Source: Amphiura filiformis (taxonomy: Eukaryota > Echinodermata > Ophiuroidea > Amphilepidida > Amphiuridae). Taken from it: a stretch of DNA of 64,000 nucleotides. Shown in pieces: positions 26,558 through 37,145 of the stretch. The notes under the pieces were generated by a model. That model was not told where the DNA came from, searched no databases, and saw nothing but the letters and a program-made list of their open reading frames with translations. A program made the position numbers and the translations under genes. The stretch's first letter is position 1. Every line of letters begins with the position of its first letter. Where the stretch lies: NCBI RefSeq assembly GCF_039555335.1, contig NW_027305495.1:1-64000 (forward strand), given 5' to 3'.

Positions 26558-26719
26558 AGGGATGCCAGTTTTCAGGCAAATGCCTGATTTCCTACTTTTT
26601 GTAGCTCCATTTCTGCACTTTTATTTATTTTCAGTCCGTTTAGAGGCTTTATAGCTCAAATTTGCGTGCATTTCCTGGCTTTTCCTGCAAATGGTTACTT
26701 CAGGCCACTGGCATCCCTG
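26558..26719. mobile_element. Short inverted-repeat element (CAGGGATGCCAG ends)
   Basis: CAGGGATGCCAG at the left and CTGGCATCCCTG at the right bound about 160 bp. The ends suggest hAT-like, but flanking 8-mers do not match convincingly. Confidence 0.55.
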
Positions 26720-27341
26720 CGCACATGAGGACTGGTGTATTTTGTAATGTTAGATAGGACCTGTCATGGTCCCCTACACGCTGAACAAGTGCTAACCTGA
26801 CCAGGAATCATGGCAAGGGGCTATCCTGCAGCCAGGATTGATTTTGGGGTGCTGGACAAGAACAGGGACCTTTAATATCAGGAAAAAATCAACTTGCATC
26901 TAAAAAGTGAACTTATGTTTTCTTTTTTAAGTAGATCCACTGTGAATTTTTCTTTTCAATTAGAATCTTTTGGAAACATTTTAACAAACAATGTGGACCT
27001 TTTGGTAGGAGGCCTATTGCACCCACCTGGGACTGACCTATTGCCTCGGTTTTGAAACAAAAGTATATGAGATATTTAAAGGAGGATGGTCGATATCACA
27101 TGATGTATTCCCACCTATAGTTTGTGATGGTATTTCAATCACTCTTGATATGATCCAGAAATTATACAGGATTTTAGACACGTTTTGGTTTACAAATGCA
27201 AGTAAGGCATCTTTCATCTTTATTAGTTTCACAGGGTACTGAGTACTGACTGATGCATCATTAAAGAAAATGTGGATCTGGTGTGGGGATGAAATTGTTG
27301 AGCAGAGCATCTAGTACTTAAGTGCATGTACTCGTACTTAC

Positions 27342-28145
27342 CATCAGCTTCAGTGAGATTTTCTCCCACCAATGTGGGTCTGTATTCACGGGACACGCTT
27401 CTCAGAATTTCCAAACTTTCTGGTCTCTGGGTGCGATCTTGATGCCAGCATCGCATCATCAGCTCTCTCAAGAATTGGGGACAATCATCAGGAATCGTGG
27501 GACGAAGGCCTTTCATCATAACTTGATACATCACATACTCAGTGCGCATTCCTTCATATGGTATTTTACACGACACCATCTCCCAAACGATGATTCCAAA
27601 AGCAAATATATCACCTTTCGGTGACAGTTGCAATTCAGTTAAAAGCTCAGGCGCTATCCATCTAATACTTCCTTTTGTACTCTCTGTCGTCTTCGTACTA
27701 GTAAGTTCTTTTGCGATACCGAAGTCACAAATCTTTAAGACATCATCAGCTGTTAAAATGCAATTGGGCGATTTCAAATCGCGATGGGCCACCCGTATTT
27801 CTTAAGATAGTTAACTCCATGAGCTAAGTGAAAGATCCATCGATGAAGCAGATGTTTTGGAAGTTTGTCCTTATCTTTGAGATAATCATAAAGGGATCCT
27901 TTGGCAGCATATTCAGTTAGTATAACTACATGTTCCTTCTCCAGAACTGTATCATAATACTTGATGATATTCTTGTGATTGAGTCTCTTGAGGAATTTAA
28001 GCTGTGTTGTGATTTCAGAATCAATTCGAATCTTCTTAGCAGCAACTTCAGTAGTGCCAAATTCTTTGGATTTCCATGTAACGCGGTAGACACTACCACT
28101 TGCTCCACCTCCAAGATACTCATGATATGTCAAATTATCTGACAT
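27342..28145 (-). pseudogene. TKL-family protein kinase exon (DLK/ZAK/MLK-like catalytic domain), one-base frameshift
   Basis: This exon encodes nearly the whole of a protein kinase domain that would phosphorylate Ser/Thr (or Tyr) on protein substrates. Visible motifs: glycine loop GGGASGSVY (residues 12-20), ATP lysine in VAAK (K37), catalytic loop HRDLKSPN, DFG, a WIAPE activation-segment end, and a DIFAFGIIVWE helix. HRDLKSPN and the C-lobe resemble TKL MAP3Ks. The alpha-C position that is usually Glu looks like Gln48. The start ATG (28145) lies 8 residues before the kinase core. Extending the frame through the proposed upstream exon meets a stop with no other ATG. One base is missing near 27786-27794: residues up to about 118 are in one frame and HRD onward in another. 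The exon ends at a GTAAGT donor in phase 1, compatible with the propeller exon at 15707. It could be a recent pseudogene, an allele, or an intact gene with an assembly error; the conserved motifs on both sides favour recent or artefactual breakage. Confidence 0.85.
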
Positions 28146-28165
28146 TTTTGGCTCAAATGTAGATC

Positions 28166-28391
28166 TGAAATGGGTGAAAATTTATTTTTTTGGTTAATTT
28201 TGAGCAGTAACAATGCAAAGTGGCAAATTATTTTTATCAAGTCAACGTACCGATACTGATACATTATTTGAACACAAACGTTTTTTAATTGAATATGGTG
28301 TTAAACTTAAGTGCAACATATGCACAAAGAAAGAAGCTATGTGATTTGGTTTTTTTTTACTTAAAGTTATTAGAGCAAGCTAAAACTTACC
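28166..28391 (-). other. Probable short 5' intron of the kinase gene
   Basis: On the minus strand a strong donor (TACG then GTAAGTTT, exon end 28391) is followed 226 nt later by an acceptor CCCATTTCAG ending at 28166. The kinase exon would then start at 28165, 20 nt before the ATG. The proposed upstream exon is non-coding or 5' UTR: in the ATG frame it contains TGA and no ATG. Splice signals were judged by eye only. Confidence 0.45.
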
Positions 28392-28521
28392 GTACGAAAC
28401 TAGCGAACACATCTGTGGCGTCATAAGTAGTTAAATTGTGGGAAATTTTTGATAGGTGTAAATAACTTGGTTGTAATCAGATAAAGAATAGGTTTTAATC
28501 AACAATTTGGACCTTGATCAA

Positions 28522-28802
28522 TGGGCTATTCCATTTAAAATCCAGACATCCCCTGTGGAAGATTTTGGAAATATCTTCCACATAGGGAGTATGAATTTCA
28601 AATGGAATAAGCACATTAGGCAGCTCCATTTGAATTTCATACACCCTCTGAGAAAGATTCAACTTGAATCTTCCCTGAGGGAGAGTGAGTTTCAAATGGA
28701 GCTGCTAATGTGTTCATTCCATTTGAAATTCATACTCCCCCTGTAGAAGATATTTCCAAAATCTTCCACAGGGGTAGCGTGGATTTTAAATGGAACAGCC
28801 CA
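28522..28802. mobile_element. MITE of the TGGGCTATTCC family, longer copy
   Basis: TGGGCTATTCCATTTAAAAT and its complement bound a 281-bp hairpin with mirrored GGAAGATTTTGGAAATATCT segments. The centre differs from the other copies. It lies just upstream of the kinase gene's proposed first exon. Confidence 0.85.
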
Positions 28803-30233
28803 ATTTACAGTTTAGTATGGAGTAGTCTGGATCATTGTATCAAGCAAGCTCAAGCACAAAAGTTCAACCTTATATCATGCACTTGACTTTGTTTATTCAT
28901 GTAGCAGTTTGGGACAAAGGTTAAAGAATAAAATGAAGATAAAGAAGAACAGTGAAATTTAAAGGAATTGTTGGTGATATGTGGAACCATAGCACCTTTA
29001 AATTGATACAAAATAAAAGCATTATAGGCAACAACAACAAAAAAACAAGTTTGTTTTCAGTAGCAGGTCTGATTTTGAAATGGAAAAAACCAACGTCCCA
29101 ATAAACAGCTTGCAGAAACCCGGGGCAGAAACCAATGCACTCAAGCTACTGGAAACAAACTTAGTTTCTTTTTATGGGAATTTTAAAGCAAAATAAAAAT
29201 TTCCTTTAAAAAGGAATAGGGCGCCCAATGGGAGCTTTCATGTGATGTGCTGAAATGTAACTGTTTGGATACAATTTATTTTCTTCTTTAAAACAATAAT
29301 GTAACATTAGCATAGTAAGCAAAGTAAGATTAGGAACTGTAAAGCATATTTATTGCAGTGAGAGATGTGTAAAATCATACTGCATGGGATGTACCGTAAT
29401 AAAAATAAAAAGGAATAAAGATTAGATTACCATTTCGGTTACTATTGTTTGGAAATGGTACATCATGTTGGGGGGTGTTGGAGCAGAATTATTTTATTCA
29501 GAATTTAGGTTTGCATATTTAATTCGTATGGATTGTTTTCCAAGTGGACATATGCACATAGTGCATGGTTCTTAAAATACAGAAAATATTTATTTATTTC
29601 AACTAATTTGATACTCTGAGAAGAGCAATTGCAATTTTTTACGGTCCCTTTTTAGTCAACTTTAAAAATTGGGATGATTACAAGGATGGCAATATAGGGA
29701 CAGACAGGCGGCGGATGACATGATCGAGCCGGCAACTTGTGAAACCGCCCGGCCATATGGCATTTTCCAATATAGTCGGTTAGTTTTGTGGGGTTCATTA
29801 TCGAACCCCAACGCTTTTAGCTTGTATTTATATTATTTATCAGCATAGGCCTATTTGTTTGTGATATTTCAAGCGTTTTAAAATTTCAAAATAATCCCAT
29901 TCAATTACACTTTTGACGATGAAAATTTCCTGAATTTAGAGAATGCAATGCGGCCACCACCTGGGGACAGGCGCAATATTTTTTGGGGGTGTGGCAACCA
30001 CAGGTGTGTATCTTAGACTGCTGCCCTCAGTCGTCAACCGTCTAAGCATACACAGTACATGCGATGATGCGAAGTGTAGACAGCTGATTGGAATTAGTCT
30101 AACAAAGCAGTACAGCTTTGTCTCAAAATACTAAGGTTGCTGGTTCGAAGCCTGGTGTTGCCATCCTGAATTCCTCATAATCCTCTAAAACCCTTGCCTC
30201 TCTCCATTGAGGTGTATAAATGGGTACAAGCTA

Positions 30234-30490
30234 TAATGGTCCACAACTTATAAGTTCCCGCCTAATACTTTTTAAAATAAGCCGGAAAATATTTTACGAA
30301 ATGATAAGATGTAAAAAGATATGTATAGCCCTATTTATTTTACCCCTTTGGACCAATTTATAGCGTCATGCATTGTGTTCAGTCACAATGGTTCATTGTG
30401 TACGACAAGAGGCTGTTTTAAAAGTTGCACCCGAGTCCATGTTTTCTGTAACAAACACATGAATAGCCTGGTCTTCTGTATTGTTTGAGA
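30234..30490 (+). mobile_element. Partial copy of the hairpin element at 62182
   Basis: GGTCCACAACTTATAAGTTC through CCCGAGTCCAT matches the left arm at 62186-62380. A right arm is not clear. Confidence 0.75.
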
Positions 30491-31010
30491 ATTGATTCCT
30501 ATGGACTCAGATATAAAAGGGGACAAATGTGATGCGATGAAGCAAAATCAGTTGGAACTTGGAAATATTAAATTTTCAGTTTCTTATAGGATAGTTAAAA
30601 ATATTTCCAAAACTGCATTTTGCAGGGAAAAAAAACCCCATTGAATTGAGCAACCAGTTCCAAATATATGAGCAAAAGAGTTTCCAATACAACAGGAAAC
30701 AAAAGGAATTAAATATTTCCTTTGTTTAGCTACATCTCAAAATCAATATTTCCAAATTCCGACTGATTTTACTTGATCGCATCACAAATGTGATCAGTGA
30801 AAACTAACATTTGAATATATTCTTTTGCATATCACACATTATGGTTTTAAGTTATTTTACGTATCCAAACACTGTAACACATAAGCATGATTACATTGCT
30901 CAATACAAACTTGGTAATTACAGTCTGCTCGACGTTGATCAGTGATAATTATAATCAGTGATCTTAGCATTGTTATGCAGTATTTTGAGTTGGAAACCCC
31001 CCATTAATGT

Positions 31011-31290
31011 GTACATCCATATCAAAAAGATGACCTTGATAGCTGTTACATGTGTCTCGTTTTACATAATAGCTGGGAATAAATACCAGACTCATCCCAA
31101 GTGGATGTCATTTCAAATCATCCCCAAGTCACATGGGTTAGGAATACAGAGAACATTCCTTAACCATGTGACTTGTGGATGATTTGAAGTGACATCCACT
31201 TGATATGAGTGTGGTATTTATTCCCAGCTATTATATAAATTGAGACACATGTAGCAGCCAAGAAGTGCACCATTTTGATATGGATGTACA
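31011..31290. mobile_element. Hairpin element, 280 bp
   Basis: TGTACATCCATATCAAAA at the left is mirrored at the right. The arms match along nearly the full length (AATAGCTGGGAATAAATACC near 31068 and its complement near 31215). Confidence 0.85.
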
Positions 31291-31979
31291 TAAATGGTTT
31301 GTAAGGCTAATCGTATGCTAGGCATGATTTGTCTACCGGGTCAAGTTATGATGTTAATGATTCCCTCACTCGCAAATTTCTCTATTTGGCCCATGAAGGG
31401 CTCATATTGAAATACCCTACCACGCTTTCACACAGAAAGAAGGCAGGATTCCCCTCGCTAAGCCCGCGCCTCAGGAAAGCTCGGTCATAAAACGGATTAT
31501 AAAGATATGGATTATATGCATCAGCGATACACCCTGCCTTTTGAAGTGGTCCATGACGAATGGGAAGAAAACAAACTGACTATGGCTCATCGCACAACCC
31601 AGGAAAGAAGCGCGCTCCTAATTTAAGTGCTAATTGCAGTGTTATAATCACACAGGATTTTAACAAAAGAAGGCTAGCATAGGAAAGCTGCAGGATGGCG
31701 CACACCTTCCTGTGTAAGGGAATTTCAATATGAGCCCTAAGTATAGATCTGAAATTGGAGCCACATGCAAAAGGTCTACTAAACTCCATTGAAAGGGTTC
31801 AAAGACGTGCGACCAAGTTGTATTATAGTCATGAATCATGAATGTTTATCAATTAAGTTTGTGTGTTTCTCTGTTTCAACTCTTGTAGCTTAGAATCAAG
31901 TTTCTAACAATCTGCTCCACTGCCGGGGGCACTCCCACTTTGGAAGTGACTCGTATGTAGGGCCATTAAGACCCCCCTT

Positions 31980-32438
31980 CAGTGACGTAACCAGTGGGGG
32001 GGGGGGGGGCCGACACAAAAAAAAACTGGGAAGAAGAGAAAAAGAGGGAAGAAAAAGGGAAGGGGAAGAGAAAAAGGAAAAGAAAGCGGGAAGAAGAGAA
32101 GGGGAAGGAGAAGAGGAAAGTAAAGAAAAAGAGGGAAGAAGAGAAAAGGGAAAGAAGAAAAGAAAAGAAGCAAATTTGTACTCTTAAGCGCTGATTTTTA
32201 GCTTCTAATATGCCAAAAAACAGGAGCTTCCAGGGGCTCCTGCCAGGGCTCTGCCCCTGGACCCCATCACTGATGGCATTAGGAGCCCTAAGGTGGGCCC
32301 CTGGCCCCCACCCGTTTAACAATTCGTGGCAAGCGCTCACGGTTTGAGCAGCCTCGTATACTACAACTATGGATCAGAAATTGGGAAATTTTAAAATCTT
32401 GTCCCCTCCCCGGAAGGTCAGGTCTGGTTACGCCACTG
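31980..32438. mobile_element. hAT-like element with perfect 8-bp target duplication and a purine-rich core
   Basis: The ends CAGTGACGTAACCAG and CTGGTTACGCCACTG are flanked by CCCCCCTT at 31972-31979 and 32439-32446. The core at 32020-32175 is nearly pure purine on the plus strand (GGAAGAGAAAAAG words), which explains the Lys/Glu/Arg-rich or Phe/Leu/Ser-rich frames there. Confidence 0.85.
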
Positions 32439-33756
32439 CCCCCCTTTTTCAGCACTGTTTTCACCCCTGGCTGTCACCTAAAGACCCCATATTTTTTATG
32501 ATCACTTGCTCTGTCACCCAAAGACCCCTTATTTTTCCTTTCGGTCTGTCACACAAAGACCCTTATTTATTCATTTGAACAGCAATGTTATTTATTTTGA
32601 AATAACAAAGCCATTTGAAGCCATTTAAAACTAGAAATTCAAGTTTCGAGGCTCTCACCCAAAGACCCCATTTTAAAAAAGGGTCATATTCTTACTCAAT
32701 GCCCCCTAATTTAGATCCAAACGGTCCATCTGTCACCCAATGACCCCAAATTTTGTACATTTCGCACTGAATGCCAAAATTTATGCTCTCCCCAATGACC
32801 CCATAGTTGTTATATTTTGCTATTGCCAAATGGCCCTTACATTTGAAAGTGCCAGCCCTACACCTAGGCCTATATCCATTTCATATTGAAGTACCCCCCA
32901 CCCCAGGCTCCACTATCAATATGGTCAATAATAAACACTTAGAGGTACTCAGACAGTTAAGGAACAAGATTCTCTTCATTTAATGGCGGAGGTTCAGGTT
33001 CGCAACAAGGATTTATTTATGGGGTCATTTTGAAAAAGTAGATTTGGGGGAGGTAAAATTTGGACCTTTTTTGAACAAAAAAGCATTAAAAAACCTCTAT
33101 TTTTCACTTGCTATACTTGCAAATGGGACTTTTTGTGTCAAAAGGGGGACCTTTTTGGCCTTTTTGAGTATATATATTTGAGTATAAAAATTCAAAGAAC
33201 AGACCTTCCAGAATAGGTAGTCGCTACCTATTCTGGAAGGTCTGTTCTTTGAATTTTTATATGGTCTCCCTTTTTGGGATTGATGACTTTATTCAAAAGA
33301 TAGTCTAACTTGAGTAAAATGTTGTTATATTATTTGAGTATATATATTATTAAAAGTACGGGGTGGGGGAAGTATTTTAAGATATTGTAATTAAGTATCT
33401 AAAATAAGTGTATACGCACAAAAGTGTCAAGAATTCAAATTATCAAATTTCACATAGTGTTCACAAAGTTGTTATGCACTTTCTCTTTTCTGGTCCTATT
33501 CTGTTTTAATCATTAAAGTTCAGGCACCCAATCTCAACACATTTTTGATTTTCACAGCTCCCAGACTAGCCTTTTAAATTGTGAGGTGAAAAACCTTTCT
33601 CAAAAATGTCACCATGCAGTTTAAATAAAAAATCCCTTAAAGAGAAAGAATGACTCCCATCATGTATAAGTTGTTTCATCATAAAACTGGTTCCATGCAG
33701 ACTTTTGACTGTTTGATATGATTTTATCAAGATATGGCACTATAGAATTGAACAGG

Positions 33757-34745
33757 GAGAGCAAATTGGCGCAGCGGTAGTTCCCTCGCCTTGCACCACT
33801 GAGGTCCCAGGTTCAAGCCCCGGCCGCCAAGGACTATATGTGCATTTGGTTTATCCCGATTCCATGCTCGCTCTCACAGGTTTTCTCTGGGATCTCTGGT
33901 TTCCTCCTGCTTTAAAAAAAAGCATGATTAGTTTGTTTGGTTATCAAAAACTTCCTTTTTCGCTAAATACGCGCTGCTTAAACAGTGGCGGCGCCAAAAT
34001 TACGAAAATTTCCACTTTTTACGGTAATTTTGCGCAAACTTTGTTGATTTTGCCCCCCCCTGAAATTCACTTTTCCCCCCTAATGCCCCCCCCCACCGAA
34101 AAAAATTTCCTGGCGCCGCCACTGTGCTTAAACGCGAATAAAACATTTTCTAACGCGCTTGCACCACATGTTATACACACAAACATTGAAATCCTTGTAC
34201 TGGGAAGTCGTCTTACCGCAGCAGCTAAGGGCCGGAGTCTATAAAACGTACTAGGCCTGACTTTATTGCCGGGGCTTTATTGTAGGCCTCCTTATTACCG
34301 AATCAAATCAAATTTGAAAACTTACCCACCTTGCTGGCAGAAAAAAAGTTTTTACCTTCTGGAAAATTTACCGATCTAGCTGTTATGAGCGAAAGACATC
34401 AAGTGACAACGCCTAGATTCTTTCCGAATCACCTTACATGCCCGAGTGAACAAACTCTGAAACGCCTTTGTTAATTGATAACAATTACGCTATCAATAAT
34501 TGCTTACTTGTGTATGCTCCATCTCTGTATAGATAATACATTTCACCCAATGGAATTTGGGGGCTGGACAGATGATTGGTGGATGTTACAACCTAAGTGC
34601 AGATAGGTCTGCACCAGATTTGGCTGTAACTGGCCAAGTTGATGCGATCTGATTGTGAGGATTCACCATGACAGCGAAATTACAGCGCATTGAATCTTTC
34701 AAGATCTTGAAAAAGGCGCTATATAAATCCGAAATTTATTTATTT
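33757..34745 (+). mobile_element. tRNA-derived SINE, copy A (interrupted)
   Basis: The head has a Pol III A-box-like TGGCGCAGCGGTAG (33767-33780) and a B-box GGTTCAAGCCC (33810-33820), as in a degenerate tRNA. The tail is AAGGCGCTATATAAATCC followed by ATTTATTTATTTA. Extra sequence in the middle contains a hAT-like MITE with its own target duplication. Confidence 0.8.
33983..34124. mobile_element. hAT-like MITE with perfect 8-bp target duplication
   Basis: CAGTGGCGGCGCCA and its complement are flanked by TGCTTAAA at 33975-33982 and 34125-34132. A related right half, with TTTCCACTTTTTGCGGCAAT, occurs at 6275-6388. It lies within SINE copy A. Confidence 0.85.
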
Positions 34746-34925
34746 ACTATGATCAATCTGTTCAGATATCTCCCTTTCGCGCACTGAAACAATAGTAATA
34801 CATATACGTTTTGACAGAGAAGGTTACTGGCCCAGTTAAGTTCAAATACAGTGATGTAGTCAGGGGGCAACGGCTGCCTCCTGTGAGAAGTATTGCCCCC
34901 CCCCCCTCTTGACCCCCTGTGGGAT

Positions 34926-36889
34926 CCCAGCAAACACACAACGTTTTCGACATCATTACGCAAAAGGTTATAAAAGGTTGTCAGAAAACGTTTAAATGTC
35001 GGGTTATATAAAGGGTATATTAAGAGTATAAAACGTTTTCATAACCTTAAAAACATTTTTGATAATCTACTGCTCAGCAAACAAAAATGTTTTACAGAAA
35101 ACGTTTAAATGTCGGGTTATATAAAGGGCAGACTTGTAGTACCCGTACCCTTACTCGTACCCATACCCGTACTCTAGTCCCAATTTCCGTACCCGTACCC
35201 GTACCCGTACCCATGGCTCCGGACCCGTACCCGTACTCATGCCCTATTTTGGCTTCGTACCCGTACCCGTACTCATGGACTGGGACCCGTACCCGTACCC
35301 GTACTCATGACCTGGGACCCATACCCGTACCAGTACTCATGGCCCGGGACCCGTGCCGTACCGTACTCATGGCCTGGGACCCGTACCCGTACTCATGGCC
35401 CGGGACCCGTACCCGTGGACACGGGTACCATGGGTACGGGTACCATACCATAGACACCGGCGTGTCCAGGATCTTTTCCTGCGGGGGGCTAAGCCCCTTT
35501 TTCAGATTTATGCTTGGGGGCTTTATGGCTAAAATCGCCAAAAACGGCTGATTTTACATGATTTTTAACAAAGTGCGGGGGGCTTCAGCACCCAAAGCCC
35601 CCCCCCCCCCCTGGACACGCTACTGATAGAGTGCCTGCCTACATGTATGTAAGAAAGTGAGAGTAGATCTACTCTCACTTCTCACAAGCCTGTTAACTCC
35701 ACTCATGCACTGAGTCCTCTGATCATAGACATAATCAAAACAATAGGTTACATGGATGGGGTTGGGTGGGGAGTAACACATGCATGGATCCAGATAGCAA
35801 GTGCCCTAAATTGTAGCCTGGCCGAGGGCCCTGAAAAAAGGTAAATCTAGTCCTGGCTACACAAAATGTACATGTATGCTACACACAGGGTAGATACCTA
35901 CATTGTCATGATTGTGACAGCCTCCAGCCTATGCACACTGTATGCCACTCATACAGTATGTATACTACATGTAGCATTCACACTCTGACTGATACAGAAA
36001 AAAATAGCAAACTGGAAGTAAAACATTTCAAGAAATTGTTGTTATCATGTTTTGATATCATTATTATAGCATTATTTTATTCATCATTTTAATATTCCCC
36101 ATCCAAATACACTCCCCTAGCACAAGTGCACACATAAAAACTACATTTTCCCACCACATGTACTTGGGCAGTGTGTGCATTTGAGTCAAATGATACAAAG
36201 TTCCTTTGCCATACCATGTTTACAGAAATTTATGATTTATTGGAGCTTATAGGCAAAATATTAATAATTATCCAGATGTGCATAATTAATGATAATAATT
36301 ATATTAAGCTAATGGATAATCTGGTGGATGTGTGCTGGAATGTGTGGATGTGCATGAAAGGCTTCACTACATTTGATATTGACAATTAAGTCTACAAAGT
36401 TTGGATCAAATTTGAAATCCAGTTGATGTTTTGAGGTGAATAGTAACTTGAATGCTATATCACTGCTAAATGTATGTTGAAATTAGTATTGTGCAGTCTG
36501 TGTGTCCATATACAGACATAGTTTGCATGATTTTTGCATCCCAAAATATTTAAGCTAGATTCACTAACACCATCATGCATCACCAATCTCTTTTATTCCA
36601 CAAAACCAGTTCTACAATGTTCTGTAAATAGAAGTACTTCTTAGCAAAATAGAAATGTCTCAGCAACTCATGGCACACACAACAAATTAAAATGTTGTAT
36701 ATGCTTATGACAAATTAATTTCTCTAATTCTGTTGGTGCGAAATGTAGTTTAATTCATTTGTTGTGGTATAAATGACATCAAAGAGTGTATTTAAATAGC
36801 CAATAAATTAATGTCAATAATCAATAACAATAGCTTTGTTTATACCCATGTACCCATAATGGGACTCATACAATGTTTCTAGTCCCAAT
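34926..36889. other. No gene seen; spacer between the segmental copies
   Basis: It starts with repeated AAACGTTT and GTTATATAAAGGGTATA words (34940-35125; related words near 56770-56850), then CCCGTA copy 1, then a short inverted element (CGTGTCCAGG at 35462 and CCTGGACACG at 35612). 35640-36885 is unassigned AT-rich sequence. Confidence 0.5.
35128..35452. repeat. Imperfect CCCGTA hexanucleotide microsatellite, copy 1
   Basis: Runs of CCCGTA are interrupted by a recurring spacer (CTCATGGC then CTGGGAC or CCGGGAC). It gives PVPVPVP-type conceptual peptides on the plus strand and GTGTGT-type on the minus strand; neither is a gene. Confidence 0.95.
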
Positions 36890-37143
36890 ATCTGTACCCG
36901 TACCCATGGCCCGTACCCGTACCCATACTGGGACCCGTACCCGTACCTGTACTCGAGTCCCAATTTCCGTACCCGTACTCATGGCTCCGGACCCGTACCC
37001 GTACCCGCACCCTATTTGGGGTTTGGACCCGTACCCGTACTCATGGCTTCGGACCCGTACCCGTACCCGTACCCATGGCCTGGGACCCGTACCTGTACCC
37101 GTACCTATGGTCTGGGACCCGTACCCGTACCCGTACTCATGGC
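36890..37143. repeat. Imperfect CCCGTA hexanucleotide microsatellite, copy 2
   Basis: Same hexamer and spacers as the tract at 35128. It ends directly at the start of segmental repeat copy B (37146). Confidence 0.95.
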
Positions 37144-37145
37144 TA

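Larger units (their letters stand above)
15708..27341 (-). other. Proposed 11.6 kb intron of the kinase-propeller gene
   Basis: It is bounded by the GTAAGT donor at 27341 and the ATTACAG acceptor at 15708 (minus strand), both phase 1. It holds mobile elements, the 21-bp minisatellite, and an inverted pair (GATATGGCCTGTCAAAATGG near 18011 and its complement near 19775). A 71-residue minus-strand frame at 16246-16461 is the only other frame I considered as an exon; it is unconvincing. Extra exons cannot be excluded. Confidence 0.55.
28803..31979. other. No gene seen; repeats
   Basis: Contains the partial hairpin copy at 30234, the hairpin at 31011 and an isolated B-box-like GGTTCGAAGCC near 30141 without a matching tRNA body. 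Confidence 0.5.
32578..34925 (+). repeat. Segmental direct repeat, copy A (with internal insertions)
   Basis: Sequence from GAACAGCAATGTTATTT to CCCCCTGTGGGAT matches copy B at 37146-38757 at high identity by eye. Copy A differs by an insertion of about 160 bp with a perfect hairpin (about 33183-33345) and about 570 bp of extra sequence within the SINE (about 33957-34527) that includes a hAT-like MITE. It carries a tRNA-SINE. Confidence 0.9.

Noticed and set aside
30130..30170. Possible tRNA gene suggested by GGTTCGAAGCC
   Set aside because: Only a B-box-like motif is present; no cloverleaf or A-box could be placed at a normal distance.
31994..32194. Lys/Glu/Arg-rich frame (plus) and Phe/Leu/Ser-rich frame (minus)
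   Set aside because: By-products of the purine tract inside a hAT-like element.
35087..35551. 154-residue frame with PVPVPVP repeats
   Set aside because: Translation of the CCCGTA microsatellite; the same type of peptide appears in the other tract and on the opposite strand.
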